Shown: positions 14,735-23,557, numbered from the stretch's first letter. The stretch is DNA of 40,222 nt from Chitinophagaceae bacterium (GCA_025933935.1 JAICYZ010000008.1:1-40222), one strand, 5' to 3'. Made by a program: numbers and translations. Notes: generated from the sequence alone by a model not told the origin.

Positions 14735-16210
14735 ATGAGTGCTTCTATCACGCAATCTTCTTCTTTTCAGCTGATCATGGATTTGTTTAAAAATGCTAAA
14801 CAAAATTCCATATTATTATTAAATACTCAGGGAATTATACTTGCACTCAACCCCGCATTTACAAAGCATTTTGGATACACCGAAAAAGACATTATCGGAA
14901 AAAGATTTAATGTGCTATTTACCCCGGAAGATCAAAGAAAAGGGCTGCCGGAAAAAGAAATTGAACGGGTACTTGCAACGAATCAGTCGAACGACAACAA
15001 CTACCTTGTTGATAAGAGCAACACAGCAACCTGGGTTTCGGGCGAATCGCTTCTGATTCAAATCCCAAAAGAGGGTTCGTTCATTTTAAAAGTGGTGGAA
15101 AATATCCATGTACAAAAAGCAGCGGAAATCTCTTTTAAAGTGCTGAATAATTTCAATGAAAATGTGCTGGCCACCATCAGAGATGCGGTAATTGTACTGG
15201 ACGAAAAAATGAATGTGATCAAAGCGAATGATGCATTTCTGAAACTCGCAGGAAAAGAGGGTTCCGTATTTCCTGATTTAAATTTTATGGAGTTTTTGAA
15301 GCAATATGATCCTGGCAACAAACTCACTATGGGATTACAGCAAGCCATTAAATTGCAATCAGCCTTTTCAAATAAAGAAATTGAAATTGAAACTTTACCA
15401 GGTAACAAAAAAGTTTTTGAAGTGACGTGTACACCTTTGATCAACTCGAGAAATAATCGATTTTTGCTCATCATCCACGATATTACTATTTCGAAAGAGA
15501 TGGAGAAAGAAAGAGAAGATACTCTTGGATTTGTAACTCACGAACTGCGTAATCCATTAACCAATCTTATATTATCGAATGAACTGATGACAGAAGCGAT
15601 AAAAGAGAATGATTTATCGCAAATAGAATCGATTCTCGCACGCTTTGAACGCAGTGTGCAGCGAATGAATAAAATGATCAGTGGATTATCAGAATCAACT
15701 AAAATACATTCAGGAATTTTCGAACTGGAAACCTCGCGGTTTAATTTTGGAAATATGATAAAGGAAGCGATCGAAGTTACCGAAACCTTAAATCCATCTT
15801 TCCGGATAATTGTAAATGGTGATACTGATTTTTCCGTTGTTGCCGATCGCTACAGGTTGATACAGGTTATTACAAATTACCTGAGCAATGCGATTAAATA
15901 TTCGGTTGAAAATAAAGAAGTCACGCTCGAAATCAGTCGTAATCATGACTCAGTAACAGTAGCGGTAAACGACAAAGGAATTGGGATTTCCAAAGAATCA
16001 TTGCCTTATATTTTCGAAAGGTTTTTCAGGGTTAAAAAAACACGAAAAATAGAAGGAATTGGACTTGGTTTATATTTATGCAAGCAAATTATTCACGCTC
16101 ATGAAGGTGACGTGTGGGTAGAAAGTGAAGAGAATAAAGGAACTACCTTTTATTTTTCCATTCCATTGCAAACGGGATTTATTGTGGCGGATAATCAAAT
16201 AAAAACATGA
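14735..16210 (+). CDS. Soluble PAS-domain sensor histidine kinase
   Basis: A 491-residue cytoplasmic sensor kinase. PAS domain 1 (about residues 12-115, LLNTQGIILALNPAFTKHFG) and PAS domain 2 (about 140-250, IRDAVIVLDEKMNVIKANDAF) precede the HisKA dimerisation domain. The phospho-acceptor is H269 in FVTHELRNPL. The HATPase domain has the N box (VITNYLSNAIKYS), G1 (VNDKGIGIS), F box (YIFERFFR) and G2 (GIGLGLYLC). There is no membrane helix. I prefer the ATG at 14735 over the in-frame TTG at 14666, because a TAnnTTTG box sits between them and the added 23 residues are not PAS-like. No response regulator is adjacent, so it is an orphan kinase here. Confidence 0.9.
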   Translation: MSASITQSSSFQLIMDLFKNAKQNSILLLNTQGIILALNPAFTKHFGYTEKDIIGKRFNVLFTPEDQRKGLPEKEIERVLATNQSNDNNYLVDKSNTATWVSGESLLIQIPKEGSFILKVVENIHVQKAAEISFKVLNNFNENVLATIRDAVIVLDEKMNVIKANDAFLKLAGKEGSVFPDLNFMEFLKQYDPGNKLTMGLQQAIKLQSAFSNKEIEIETLPGNKKVFEVTCTPLINSRNNRFLLIIHDITISKEMEKEREDTLGFVTHELRNPLTNLILSNELMTEAIKENDLSQIESILARFERSVQRMNKMISGLSESTKIHSGIFELETSRFNFGNMIKEAIEVTETLNPSFRIIVNGDTDFSVVADRYRLIQVITNYLSNAIKYSVENKEVTLEISRNHDSVTVAVNDKGIGISKESLPYIFERFFRVKKTRKIEGIGLGLYLCKQIIHAHEGDVWVESEENKGTTFYFSIPLQTGFIVADNQIKT

Positions 16211-16426
16211 GAATAATCCGCGGATTTTAAAGTAAATGAAGAATTAACAGCCAAAAAAAACGCCTGTTTTCTCTTCAGCTTATCTTTATGAACGTCGATG
16301 ATTAATACGTTCAGGTCTTGCGGTAAATGAACAAATAAGAAGGATTTTTCTTTTTGAAATTTCTGACAATCTTTTCAATCGATATAAACTGAATAATTAA
16401 GTTTTATCTTTTTATCATTAACATTT

Positions 16427-16861
16427 ATGAAAAGCATTCCTATACTTTGCTTTATGCTGATTTTTGGAAAAAATACTTTTTGTCAAATCAATGATTCGAC
16501 AGCTATTGTGAAATTATTGGAAAAAGAATCGTCCACCTGGCGCTCCGGCGATTCCGCAAGTCATGCAGACTGTTGGAAAATACAGCCTTACAGTATGGTC
16601 ATCATTATCACAGGTGATGGTAAAACGTTGTCTATCCCTGCTGAGAAACTAGCACATGCAGCAAAGGAAAATATGGGCAAAGGAGGCACATCTAAAAATT
16701 CAAGCTATAGCATGAGTATTCACGGGAACGATGCTGTGGTTACACATCATGAAACATCAACAACTGTAGCCGGTGTTGTCAGTCACACATTTGAGGTGCG
16801 GATGCTCGAAAAAATAAATGGTGAGTGGAAACTGACAGGGCAAATCATCCAGGTACTTTGA
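16427..16861 (+). CDS. Exported NTF2-like (SnoaL-type) protein
   Basis: A 144-residue exported protein. The signal peptide is about residues 1-19 (PILCFMLIFGKNTFCQ). The rest fits a cone-shaped NTF2/SnoaL fold: a first helix with LLEKESSTWRSGDSASHADCW, a middle part, and strands SYSMSIHGNDAVVTHHETST, then HTFEVRMLEKINGEWKLTGQ. The closing EKINGEWKL pattern is typical of the family. No catalytic set can be assigned; such proteins bind small ligands or act as enzymes. It stands alone between the kinase and the convergent sulfatase. Confidence 0.75.
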   Translation: MKSIPILCFMLIFGKNTFCQINDSTAIVKLLEKESSTWRSGDSASHADCWKIQPYSMVIIITGDGKTLSIPAEKLAHAAKENMGKGGTSKNSSYSMSIHGNDAVVTHHETSTTVAGVVSHTFEVRMLEKINGEWKLTGQIIQVL

Positions 16862-16923
16862 AAATTGATATGACTGCCTTTTGATTAAATTCTCCAGCAC
16901 TCTTTTCTTCGAGCCGACTGTTT

Positions 16924-18468
16924 TTATTCCCCGTCAAGAGCCTTCATTTTAAATGTTGCAACAGCCGGTGTTGCATGTTCTTCTTTCATGATTTCTTCCA
17001 TCTGTTTTATTATTTCCGCGTGCTGGGCTGCTACGTCATGCTGCTCGCGGATGTCGCTATCAAGGTCAAACAATTTTAATTTCAAGTTATCTTTGTTGAT
17101 GTTAAACCTGATTCCTTTCCATTTGCCCATTCGTACTGCCTGTTGCCCGTTATCAGCTGCAAATTCCCAATAGAGATACGGATGTTTTTTTTGTATCGTG
17201 GAATGATTAAGTAAAGTGGGAAGAAAACTGATACCGTCAATATTTTTTGGCATTGCAATTCGTGTTAACTGGCACAATGTAGGTACTACATCCCAGGCAG
17301 CACAAATGAGACCACTGGTTGTGCCGGATTTTATTTTTCCCGGCCATGATGCGATAAAAGGTTCACGGATTCCACCTTCGTAAAGAAAACCTTTTCCCCA
17401 TCCAAACTCACTTTTAAAAGGACCGTTGCTATCAAACCACGGACAGTCCGCCCCTCCTTCATTAGATGCGCCGTTATCGCTGGAAAACAAGATGATGGTA
17501 TTTTCATACACGCCTTCTTCCTTCAGCTTTTTTACAATTTCTCCCACGTGCTCATCCAGCAGCGCAATCATGGCAGCATGCGTTGCGCGCGGGTAGCGGC
17601 AAGGCACATAACTTCCTCCCAAATAGGGCTTTTCATCGCCGAACTTTTTATGATAATATTCTACCAACTCTGCAGGAGCCTGCATGGATGCGTGAGGCAG
17701 CGGATCCGGATAATAAAGGAAAAAAGGATGATCTTTATTTTGACCAATAAATTTTAAGGCCGCTTTTATGATGAAGTCAGGCGCATAATCATTCTGACTG
17801 TATGTCGCATAATTTGCGGGATCGAGCGGGTCTTTGTCTGAAGGAAATTTTATATCCGGATCCTGCACTTTATTATTCAGGGGAACACGATAAATGTTTT
17901 CCCATAAATGCCCCGGATAATACTGATGATCCTGACGCTGGCACAAAGAACCATAAAAATAATCGAATCCCTGGTTGTTCGGAATGCCGGTTGTCATTGG
18001 ACCGCCGAGCCCCCATTTACCCACAAGCGCCGTTTTATAACCGGCTTGCTTCAACAATTTTGCAATGGTAATCGTAGAATCCGGAATGGGCAATTGCCCT
18101 TCCAACGCCGGATTCGCTTCCATAGCCTGAAAATTCCATACATCTCCACGTTCGCTCCATTCATCATTACCGCGGATATAAGCATGGCCAGAATGCAGCC
18201 CGGTCATCAACGAATATCTTGAAGGAGCGCAAACAGGCATTGCATAATATTGCGTGAACCGCATGCCATTTTTTGCCAGCGCATCAATATTTGGAGTTTC
18301 AATTTTCTGTTGTCCGTATACACCTGCATCTCCATAACCCATATCATCAGCAAGGATGTAAATGATATTCGGTTTGCTTAATTTCTTTACAATCCCGGGA
18401 TGTTGTGCCAACAGCTTTTGAGAAAACAAGATGAGCACTAAAACAAAAACAATTTTAAAATTTTTCAT
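16924..18468 (-). CDS. Exported type I sulfatase
   Basis: Periplasmic or secreted sulfate ester hydrolase of 514 residues. The signal peptide is MKNFKIVFVLVLILFSQKLLAQ. The calcium site Asp pair is D41-D42 in ILADDMGYGD. Cys80 in CAPSRYSLMTG fits the CxPSR signature and is the residue turned into formylglycine by an anaerobic or FGE-type maturase (none in this window). KWGLGG, PHASMQAP and FSSDNGASNEGG supply further active-site residues. The in-frame GTG at 18495 would put nine extra residues before an otherwise perfect signal peptide, so I use the ATG at 18468. Substrate (algal or host polysaccharide, or other sulfate ester) cannot be told. It lies 110 bases after ispH. Confidence 0.92.
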   Translation of the reverse strand: MKNFKIVFVLVLILFSQKLLAQHPGIVKKLSKPNIIYILADDMGYGDAGVYGQQKIETPNIDALAKNGMRFTQYYAMPVCAPSRYSLMTGLHSGHAYIRGNDEWSERGDVWNFQAMEANPALEGQLPIPDSTITIAKLLKQAGYKTALVGKWGLGGPMTTGIPNNQGFDYFYGSLCQRQDHQYYPGHLWENIYRVPLNNKVQDPDIKFPSDKDPLDPANYATYSQNDYAPDFIIKAALKFIGQNKDHPFFLYYPDPLPHASMQAPAELVEYYHKKFGDEKPYLGGSYVPCRYPRATHAAMIALLDEHVGEIVKKLKEEGVYENTIILFSSDNGASNEGGADCPWFDSNGPFKSEFGWGKGFLYEGGIREPFIASWPGKIKSGTTSGLICAAWDVVPTLCQLTRIAMPKNIDGISFLPTLLNHSTIQKKHPYLYWEFAADNGQQAVRMGKWKGIRFNINKDNLKLKLFDLDSDIREQHDVAAQHAEIIKQMEEIMKEEHATPAVATFKMKALDGE

Positions 18469-18578
18469 TGTACACTTCGAACTATTTATCAGCACTGCAA
18501 TTTATTCCTTTCAGCACGATTATTCTCTAAGTAATACAATTCATTCTCTCAGATTTCTTATTTGCGAAACTCGATCAA

Positions 18579-19838
18579 TCACGCCAACACTTTTGCAGTG
18601 CTGTCCAATGAACCTGAAAATTCTTTTGTCACTTGCTCGATGGTCTTATTACAATTAAATAAACCGGTAATTTTTCTGATTACGCCTTCTACGAGGGCAT
18701 CCGGGCAACTGGCGCCGCTGGTCACTAAAATTTTGACAGGTTTTTTGTCCGGCAAATAAGAAAGTGTTGTTACCTCCTGCTTTTCATGCATTTTATAATG
18801 CCGGATTTCTTTTGACGAAATAATTTCTTTATCTGAACCGATAAAATATGTAGGCAATTTCACTTCGCATAATTCTACAAGATGCGATGTATTGGAACTG
18901 TTATATCCACCCAACACAATTGCAAGATCGGCGGGTATATCCAATAACGCATAAACGGCACCCTGGTTGTCATTCGTTGCATAGCAAAGTGTATCTCTTG
19001 TATCCGCAAACCTATCAGCAATATTTGATTCGTTCAGATCGTACTTTTTAATCATTGTTCCCTTTAAAAATTCGGCAATAGCCTGCGTATCGCTGGCCAG
19101 CATCGTTGTTTGGTTCACTACCCCTATTCTTTGAAGGTGGTTTTCCACTTTAAACCCTTCAGAATATTGGCCTGCGAAATCGGTATAAAACTTTTCAGGG
19201 TCATTATTGCCCGCGATATATCCGGCAAGTTTCATTGCTTCCTTCATATCTTTCACAACTACCGTTGGCGAATGAACTGCACTATGGCTAAAGGTTGCGC
19301 GCGTTTCCTCGTGTTGCGGCTTGCCATGAACAACCACCGTATAATTATTTTTGGCAATTGCCTGCGCGCGGTTCCAAACTTTTTCTACAAAAGGACAAGT
19401 GGTGTTATATTGCTCAATCTGAACTCCTGCTTCCAATAATTTTTGCTGTATTTGCAAAGTAGTTCCAAATGCAGGAACGATTACAATATCACCGGGGCAA
19501 AGTTGTTCAAAAGGAATTTGTTGGTTGCCTTTTGTATCCATCAAAAATTGCACTCCTCTGCTTCGAAGATCAGCGTTTACCTGGGGATTGTGAATCATCT
19601 CACTCAGTAAATAAATTTTTTTATCCGGATTTTCATCAATCGTTCTGAAAGAGATTTCAATAGCATTTTCGACACCAAAACAAAATCCAAAATGACGCGC
19701 AAGATAGATTTGCACATCGCCAAAATCCAACACGCTCGGTGTATAATCTTTCTTTAATTTATCGTCAAATTTCCGCCGGTTCTTTATAGCAGTGATTAAA
19801 GGGCTTCTATAAATAACCGGCACATTAAATTTTTTCAT
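18579..19838 (-). CDS. ispH: 4-hydroxy-3-methylbut-2-enyl diphosphate reductase (long form)
   Basis: Last enzyme of the MEP isoprenoid pathway: reduces HMBPP to IPP and DMAPP with a [4Fe-4S] cluster. The three cluster cysteines are C53 (HFGFCFGVENA), C148 (NTTCPFVEKVW) and C378 (TSGASCPDALVEGV). VVHGKPQHEETRAT carries conserved His and Glu. At 419 residues it is about 100 longer than E. coli IspH. The extra length is an N-terminal stretch of about 40 residues and added central segments, which resembles the longer plant/cyanobacterial-type enzymes. Its presence means the organism uses the MEP pathway. A TAnnTTTG promoter precedes it. Confidence 0.95.
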   Translation of the reverse strand: MKKFNVPVIYRSPLITAIKNRRKFDDKLKKDYTPSVLDFGDVQIYLARHFGFCFGVENAIEISFRTIDENPDKKIYLLSEMIHNPQVNADLRSRGVQFLMDTKGNQQIPFEQLCPGDIVIVPAFGTTLQIQQKLLEAGVQIEQYNTTCPFVEKVWNRAQAIAKNNYTVVVHGKPQHEETRATFSHSAVHSPTVVVKDMKEAMKLAGYIAGNNDPEKFYTDFAGQYSEGFKVENHLQRIGVVNQTTMLASDTQAIAEFLKGTMIKKYDLNESNIADRFADTRDTLCYATNDNQGAVYALLDIPADLAIVLGGYNSSNTSHLVELCEVKLPTYFIGSDKEIISSKEIRHYKMHEKQEVTTLSYLPDKKPVKILVTSGASCPDALVEGVIRKITGLFNCNKTIEQVTKEFSGSLDSTAKVLA

Positions 19839-19857
19839 TTATTCAATTTTCGGACAC

Positions 19858-19885
19858 CAAAGTTACAAACTCATTTCTCCGCAAA
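19858..19885 (-). promoter_or_regulatory. Probable promoter of ispH
   Basis: Reverse-strand TAACTTTG (19865-19858), a perfect -7 element, with TTTG (19885-19882) 16 bases upstream. The predicted leader is about 15 bases. Confidence 0.5.
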
Positions 19886-19941
19886 GCACCGATAACCGGA
19901 ATAATCACTATTTTTATTTTTTTTTAACCTATATAAACAAT

Positions 19942-21249
19942 ATGCCAAATAGAAAGAATTGTGAACATCCGAAGTGGAGTTATTCTAGCAATATTTATGA
20001 AGTAAACGTGCGCCAATATACAGCAGAAGGAACATACGTTGCATTTGCAAAAAACCTTCCAAGGTTAAAAGATATGGGCGTGCAGATACTTTGGTTTATG
20101 CCTATAACGCCCATTAGTGACAAAGACAGACTTGGCACTCTTGGAAGCTATTATGCGGCAAAAAACTATGATGCTTCCAATGTGGAATTTGGAACGATGG
20201 ACGAATTTAAAGATCTGATACGAGAAGCGCATGGAATGGGTTTTAAAGTTATCATTGATTTTGTAGCCGATCATACAGGCAACGACCATCCCTGGGTTAC
20301 AGAATATCCGCAATTTTATGTTCAGGGAGAAAATAACGATATTCTTCATCCACACGGCTGGACCGATGTTTCCCAATTAAACTATAATGTTCCACAGGTT
20401 TGGAAATACATGGTTAATGTATTGAAATTCTGGGTAGAAGACTGTAACGTGGATGGTTTTCGTTGTGATATGGCGCACCTCGTTCCACTTAATTTTTGGT
20501 TGTATGCTAAAAGAAAAATGTCGAAGGTAAAAGAAGGACTTTTTTGGTTGGGCGAATGTGAAGAACCTGAATATCACAAAGTATTTGATGCTACTTACAC
20601 GTGGAGATGGATGCATGCGACAGAAGATTTTTATCACGGGAAAATGAATCTTCAAAGTTTGCTTACCGTATTATATAAATCAGTAACGGAATTCCCCTGC
20701 AACTCTTTCCGGGCGTACTTTACATCCAATCATGACGAAAATAGCTGGAACGGAACGGAGTATGAAAAATATGGTGATGCTGCCCAATTATTCGCTGTTT
20801 TTTCCTGTACCTGGAACGGCATTCCTTTGATTTATTCCGGACAGGAAATGCCGAATAAAAAACGCCTGAAGTTTTTTGATAAAGATCACATTGAGTGGAC
20901 TAATAAATTTGAATTGCATGATTTTTATAAAACGCTTTTGACGCTCCGGTCTAATAACAAATGCCTTCGTGCAGGAGATCCGAATATACTTACAAAGATC
21001 ATCTCGCATCCGGATGACCATCGCGTTTTCTCTTATTTGCGAAAATATAAATCTAACCAGGTGCTGGTAATATTAAACTGTTCAAATGAGGGATTAAATT
21101 TTGAAGTAAAGAATGTGAAAGGCGTTTTCAGAAATGTGTTTGGAGGCGATGACATTAGTTTTGAAACAAGCAAGCAGGTATGGCTGAATGCGTGGGGATA
21201 TCTGGTTTTTGAAAGGGTACCGATGCTTACTTATAAAATTAAATCGTGA
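19942..21249 (+). CDS. Cytoplasmic GH13 alpha-amylase family enzyme
   Basis: A 435-residue alpha-glucan-active enzyme without a signal peptide, so intracellular. The GH13 conserved regions are present: region I FVADHTG (D110, H111), region II DGFRCDMAHL with the nucleophile D176, region III GECEEPEY with the acid/base E205, and region IV TSNHDEN (H264, D265 as transition-state stabiliser). The last about 80 residues form a beta-domain (RVFSYLRKYKSNQVLVILNC). Likely substrates are glycogen-derived maltodextrins, but the specificity (amylase, glucosidase, transferase) cannot be read. glgC and glgA lie about 16 kb away, so a metabolic link is inference. It is divergent from ispH. Confidence 0.88.
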   Translation: MPNRKNCEHPKWSYSSNIYEVNVRQYTAEGTYVAFAKNLPRLKDMGVQILWFMPITPISDKDRLGTLGSYYAAKNYDASNVEFGTMDEFKDLIREAHGMGFKVIIDFVADHTGNDHPWVTEYPQFYVQGENNDILHPHGWTDVSQLNYNVPQVWKYMVNVLKFWVEDCNVDGFRCDMAHLVPLNFWLYAKRKMSKVKEGLFWLGECEEPEYHKVFDATYTWRWMHATEDFYHGKMNLQSLLTVLYKSVTEFPCNSFRAYFTSNHDENSWNGTEYEKYGDAAQLFAVFSCTWNGIPLIYSGQEMPNKKRLKFFDKDHIEWTNKFELHDFYKTLLTLRSNNKCLRAGDPNILTKIISHPDDHRVFSYLRKYKSNQVLVILNCSNEGLNFEVKNVKGVFRNVFGGDDISFETSKQVWLNAWGYLVFERVPMLTYKIKS

Positions 21250-21442
21250 AGAGTAAGCGAATGATCAATCATGCAGCTTTTTCGCATTCAGTAAATGAGC
21301 AAATAACCGTTAATATTTTTTTCAAAGAAAAAACAAATTATAAAAATCAGAAAAAAATCTTTCCTTTATAATGGTTATTTTTTTTATTAGTAAAGCACTT
21401 AAAAAATTGCATCAGAAATTTTATAACTGTAAAATAAAATGT

Positions 21443-21796
21443 ATGAACAAAAAACTTCTTTTATCAGCCTTCTTTACATTGACTATTTCGTTTCTCTTTG
21501 CTCAGAGCAATGAAATTACCGGCCATTGGACAGGCAAAGTAATGAATCAATATGATGTAACTTATGACTTTGTAGCCCAGGGAGATTCTCTTACCGGAAA
21601 GGATACGCATTATGATGGCTCCGTTTCTGACATCAGCAATGGCAAAGTAATGGGCGATAGTATTTCATTTACCGTACCGATACAAGGGCAAATGACACCG
21701 GTTACAGGTAATCTTAAAGATGGCGTGCTTACAATTCATCTGACTGTCCAGGGATATGATATAAGTGCGGATTTAAAAAAGAGCGTTGCGAAATAA
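21443..21796 (+). CDS. Small exported beta-rich protein of unknown function
   Basis: A 117-residue exported protein. I use the ATG at 21443, which gives a clean signal peptide (MNKKLLLSAFFTLTISFLFAQ); the longer frame from 21371 adds an implausible start. The mature part reads EITGHWTGKV, then DFVAQGDSLTGKDTHYDGS, ISNGKVMGDSISFTVP and later GNLKDGVLTIHL. Alternating strands suggest a small beta-barrel or sandwich. By eye it aligns with the N-terminal domain of the DUF1080 protein at 10983-11957 (shared GxW opening, NGK...SFxxP, then a GxLxxGxL block). No enzyme motif is seen. A weak terminator-like hairpin follows. Confidence 0.75.
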   Translation: MNKKLLLSAFFTLTISFLFAQSNEITGHWTGKVMNQYDVTYDFVAQGDSLTGKDTHYDGSVSDISNGKVMGDSISFTVPIQGQMTPVTGNLKDGVLTIHLTVQGYDISADLKKSVAK

Positions 21797-21822
21797 TCCG
21801 TTCTGAATATTTTCGTTTGTGC

Positions 21823-21843
21823 TTAACCGTTATATCCGGTTAA
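21823..21843 (+). terminator. Possible terminator after the small exported protein
   Basis: TTAACCG (21823-21829) pairs with CGGTTAA (21837-21843) over a 7-base loop; one bulge lets the stem extend to GC/AGC. A moderately T-rich stretch follows. It lies between convergent genes. Confidence 0.35.
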
Positions 21844-21898
21844 AGCAGCGTTTGTATTTTACAATGTTACCTAATTGCTGAGTTATAAAACAGACAAT

Positions 21899-22351
21899 TT
21901 AATTGCTTGTATCATTTTTAAATCTTAGAGAAATATAGTTATCACCAGCTTCCACAAGTTTAAAAGGCGCTCTCACAGAAGCGGGTAATTGATCCCACAT
22001 TTCGGTAGGCTTGCCTTTGAATGGAATTTTCAAGACTGCATTAGAGGATTTATATTCTTCAGCGACAGATTTTACTCCTTTTAATTTTTTCAGGCTTTCT
22101 TTTAAATTGGCGAGATTCGGATCTTCATATTCAACATTTGAAATCATGATCGCGTCTGTGTCTTTATGGCTTTTAAAGAGTGTATTAAATGAAGATTTTG
22201 CATCATTGATTGCCATTTTAAGAGAATCCGAAGTTTTCTTCAAGGATGGTGGGGCAGGTTGTTTTTTTTGTTGATTGCTATTCTTTACCTGCCCTGTAGA
22301 TGTAAAAGATAAGGCTGATAATGCAATAAAAAACAGACAGATAATTTTCAT
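21899..22351 (-). CDS. Exported protein of unknown function with a ferredoxin-like C-terminal part
   Basis: A 150-residue exported protein I do not recognise. The signal peptide is about residues 1-20 (MKIICLFFIALSALSFTSTG). A Lys/Gln/Pro-rich linker (about 22-40) leads into a helix (DSLKMAINDAKSSFNTLFKS). Then comes a compact domain (about 65-150): AIMISNVEYEDPNLANLKES, LKKLKGVKSVAEEYKSSNAV, LKIPFKGKPTEMWDQLP. The strand-helix-strand-strand-helix-strand order and the GVKSV turn recall the HMA/ferredoxin-like fold, but no CxxC metal motif is present. The domain may be a protein-binding derivative. No neighbours inform its role. Confidence 0.7.
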   Translation of the reverse strand: MKIICLFFIALSALSFTSTGQVKNSNQQKKQPAPPSLKKTSDSLKMAINDAKSSFNTLFKSHKDTDAIMISNVEYEDPNLANLKESLKKLKGVKSVAEEYKSSNAVLKIPFKGKPTEMWDQLPASVRAPFKLVEAGDNYISLRFKNDTSN

Positions 22352-22616
22352 TTTTTTAGTTTTGAAAAATTCGAAAAAAATCTTCCTGCAATTGTCAAAG
22401 GCAATAGAATCGGAATAAAATTATCATTATTTCCAAAGAAAAATAGAAAAAACAATAGCTAGAAACTTACAATCATGTGGAAAATGACTGAAGTATTACA
22501 AATGTTAGCGTTTTTTTCCTTTATATCCCCACAGCATGAAGAGAAAAGAGCTTCCTTTTTTTAATCCAGTAAAACAACAAATACTTTCAATTCTTTTTTT
22601 GGTAAAGAACAATCTT

Positions 22617-23048
22617 TTATTTTTTTATCGTAAGAATAGCTACAGTCAATCTACTCACACAAAATAATTTTTCTTTCTCGTCGTAAATTTTGATATCCCA
22701 CACATGCGTTGTTTTGCCAAGATGCAAAGGAGATGCGATTGCAGTTACGATTCCATCTGTTACGCTTCGCAAGTGATTTGCATTTATTTCCAGGCCAACG
22801 CAATAATATTTTTCCCGGTCAATAACCAGCGCAGAACCAATACTACCGATAGTTTCCGCCAATACACAAGATGCGCCTCCATGAAGAAACCCATAAGGCT
22901 GGCGGGTTGTAGCATTTACAGGCATTGACATTTTCAAAAACCGTTCACCTATTTCTACCCATTTTAAGCCCAAAAATTCAGCCATCGTATTGCTGCTGAT
23001 GCCGGCCAGATCGTCAATGGTAATATTTTTATGAAACCAAATAGACAT
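22617..23048 (-). CDS. Hotdog-fold acyl-CoA thioesterase (PaaI/YdiI type)
   Basis: A 143-residue cytoplasmic thioesterase. The hotdog signature GFLHGGASCVLAETIGSIGS (about residues 53-72) contains the HGG turn and the catalytic-position Glu of the MenI/YdiI/PaaI group. Upstream MPVNATTRQPYGFLHGG is also typical. It hydrolyses an acyl-CoA or aryl-CoA; 1,4-dihydroxy-2-naphthoyl-CoA (menaquinone pathway) is one option, phenylacetate intermediates another, and sequence alone does not decide. It lies 35 bases after coaD in the same orientation, so is likely the third gene of the pyrB-coaD operon. Confidence 0.85.
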   Translation of the reverse strand: MSIWFHKNITIDDLAGISSNTMAEFLGLKWVEIGERFLKMSMPVNATTRQPYGFLHGGASCVLAETIGSIGSALVIDREKYYCVGLEINANHLRSVTDGIVTAIASPLHLGKTTHVWDIKIYDEKEKLFCVSRLTVAILTIKK

Positions 23049-23083
23049 GTTGACTCAATAAAATTTGTGAGGAAGAAACAGGA

Positions 23084-23557
23084 TTATTTTTTATAGATCG
23101 CTTTCTTTACCGCATCGGGCAAAAATTGAGAAATGTCGCCGTTGTTGCGGATTACATCTCTGATTAAAGTGCTGGCGATAGAAGTATATTTTGGAAGCGT
23201 TGTTAAAAAAATTGTTTCTACATTATTTTTCAAGCTTCTATTCATGTCAGCAATTGCCTTTTCGTATTCAAAATCATTTACGTATCGAATGCCGCGCAAA
23301 ATAAAATCAGCGCCAACTTCCTTGCAACAATCTACAGTCAGTCCGTCATAAGCCAGCACGCCGATCCGTGGTTCGTCTTTATAAATTTCCTGCAACCATT
23401 CCAGTCTTTGCTCTTCAGAAAACATGGGAACTTTATTGCTGTTTCGCCCTAAACCAATATATAATTTATCAAACAAAGGAAGCGCACGATCGATGATATC
23501 AGTGTGCCCAAGTGTAACAGGGTCAAAGGTTCCGGGAAATAAGCAGATTCGTTCCAT
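23084..23557 (-). CDS. coaD: Pantetheine-phosphate adenylyltransferase
   Basis: Transfers AMP from ATP to 4'-phosphopantetheine, the penultimate step of coenzyme A synthesis. The 157-residue protein has normal length. T10 and H18 of the nucleotidyltransferase signature lie in PGTFDPVTLGHTD. Further family motifs are ADFILRGIRYVNDFEYEKAI and the C-terminal YTSIASTLIRDVIRNNGDIS, covering the usual substrate and ATP contacts. It follows pyrB by 32 bases and precedes a thioesterase gene by 35, consistent with one operon. Confidence 0.96.
   Translation of the reverse strand: MERICLFPGTFDPVTLGHTDIIDRALPLFDKLYIGLGRNSNKVPMFSEEQRLEWLQEIYKDEPRIGVLAYDGLTVDCCKEVGADFILRGIRYVNDFEYEKAIADMNRSLKNNVETIFLTTLPKYTSIASTLIRDVIRNNGDISQFLPDAVKKAIYKK

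Noticed and set aside
18469-18495. GTG extension of the sulfatase
   Set aside because: Would place nine polar residues before a complete signal peptide; the ATG at 18468 is better.
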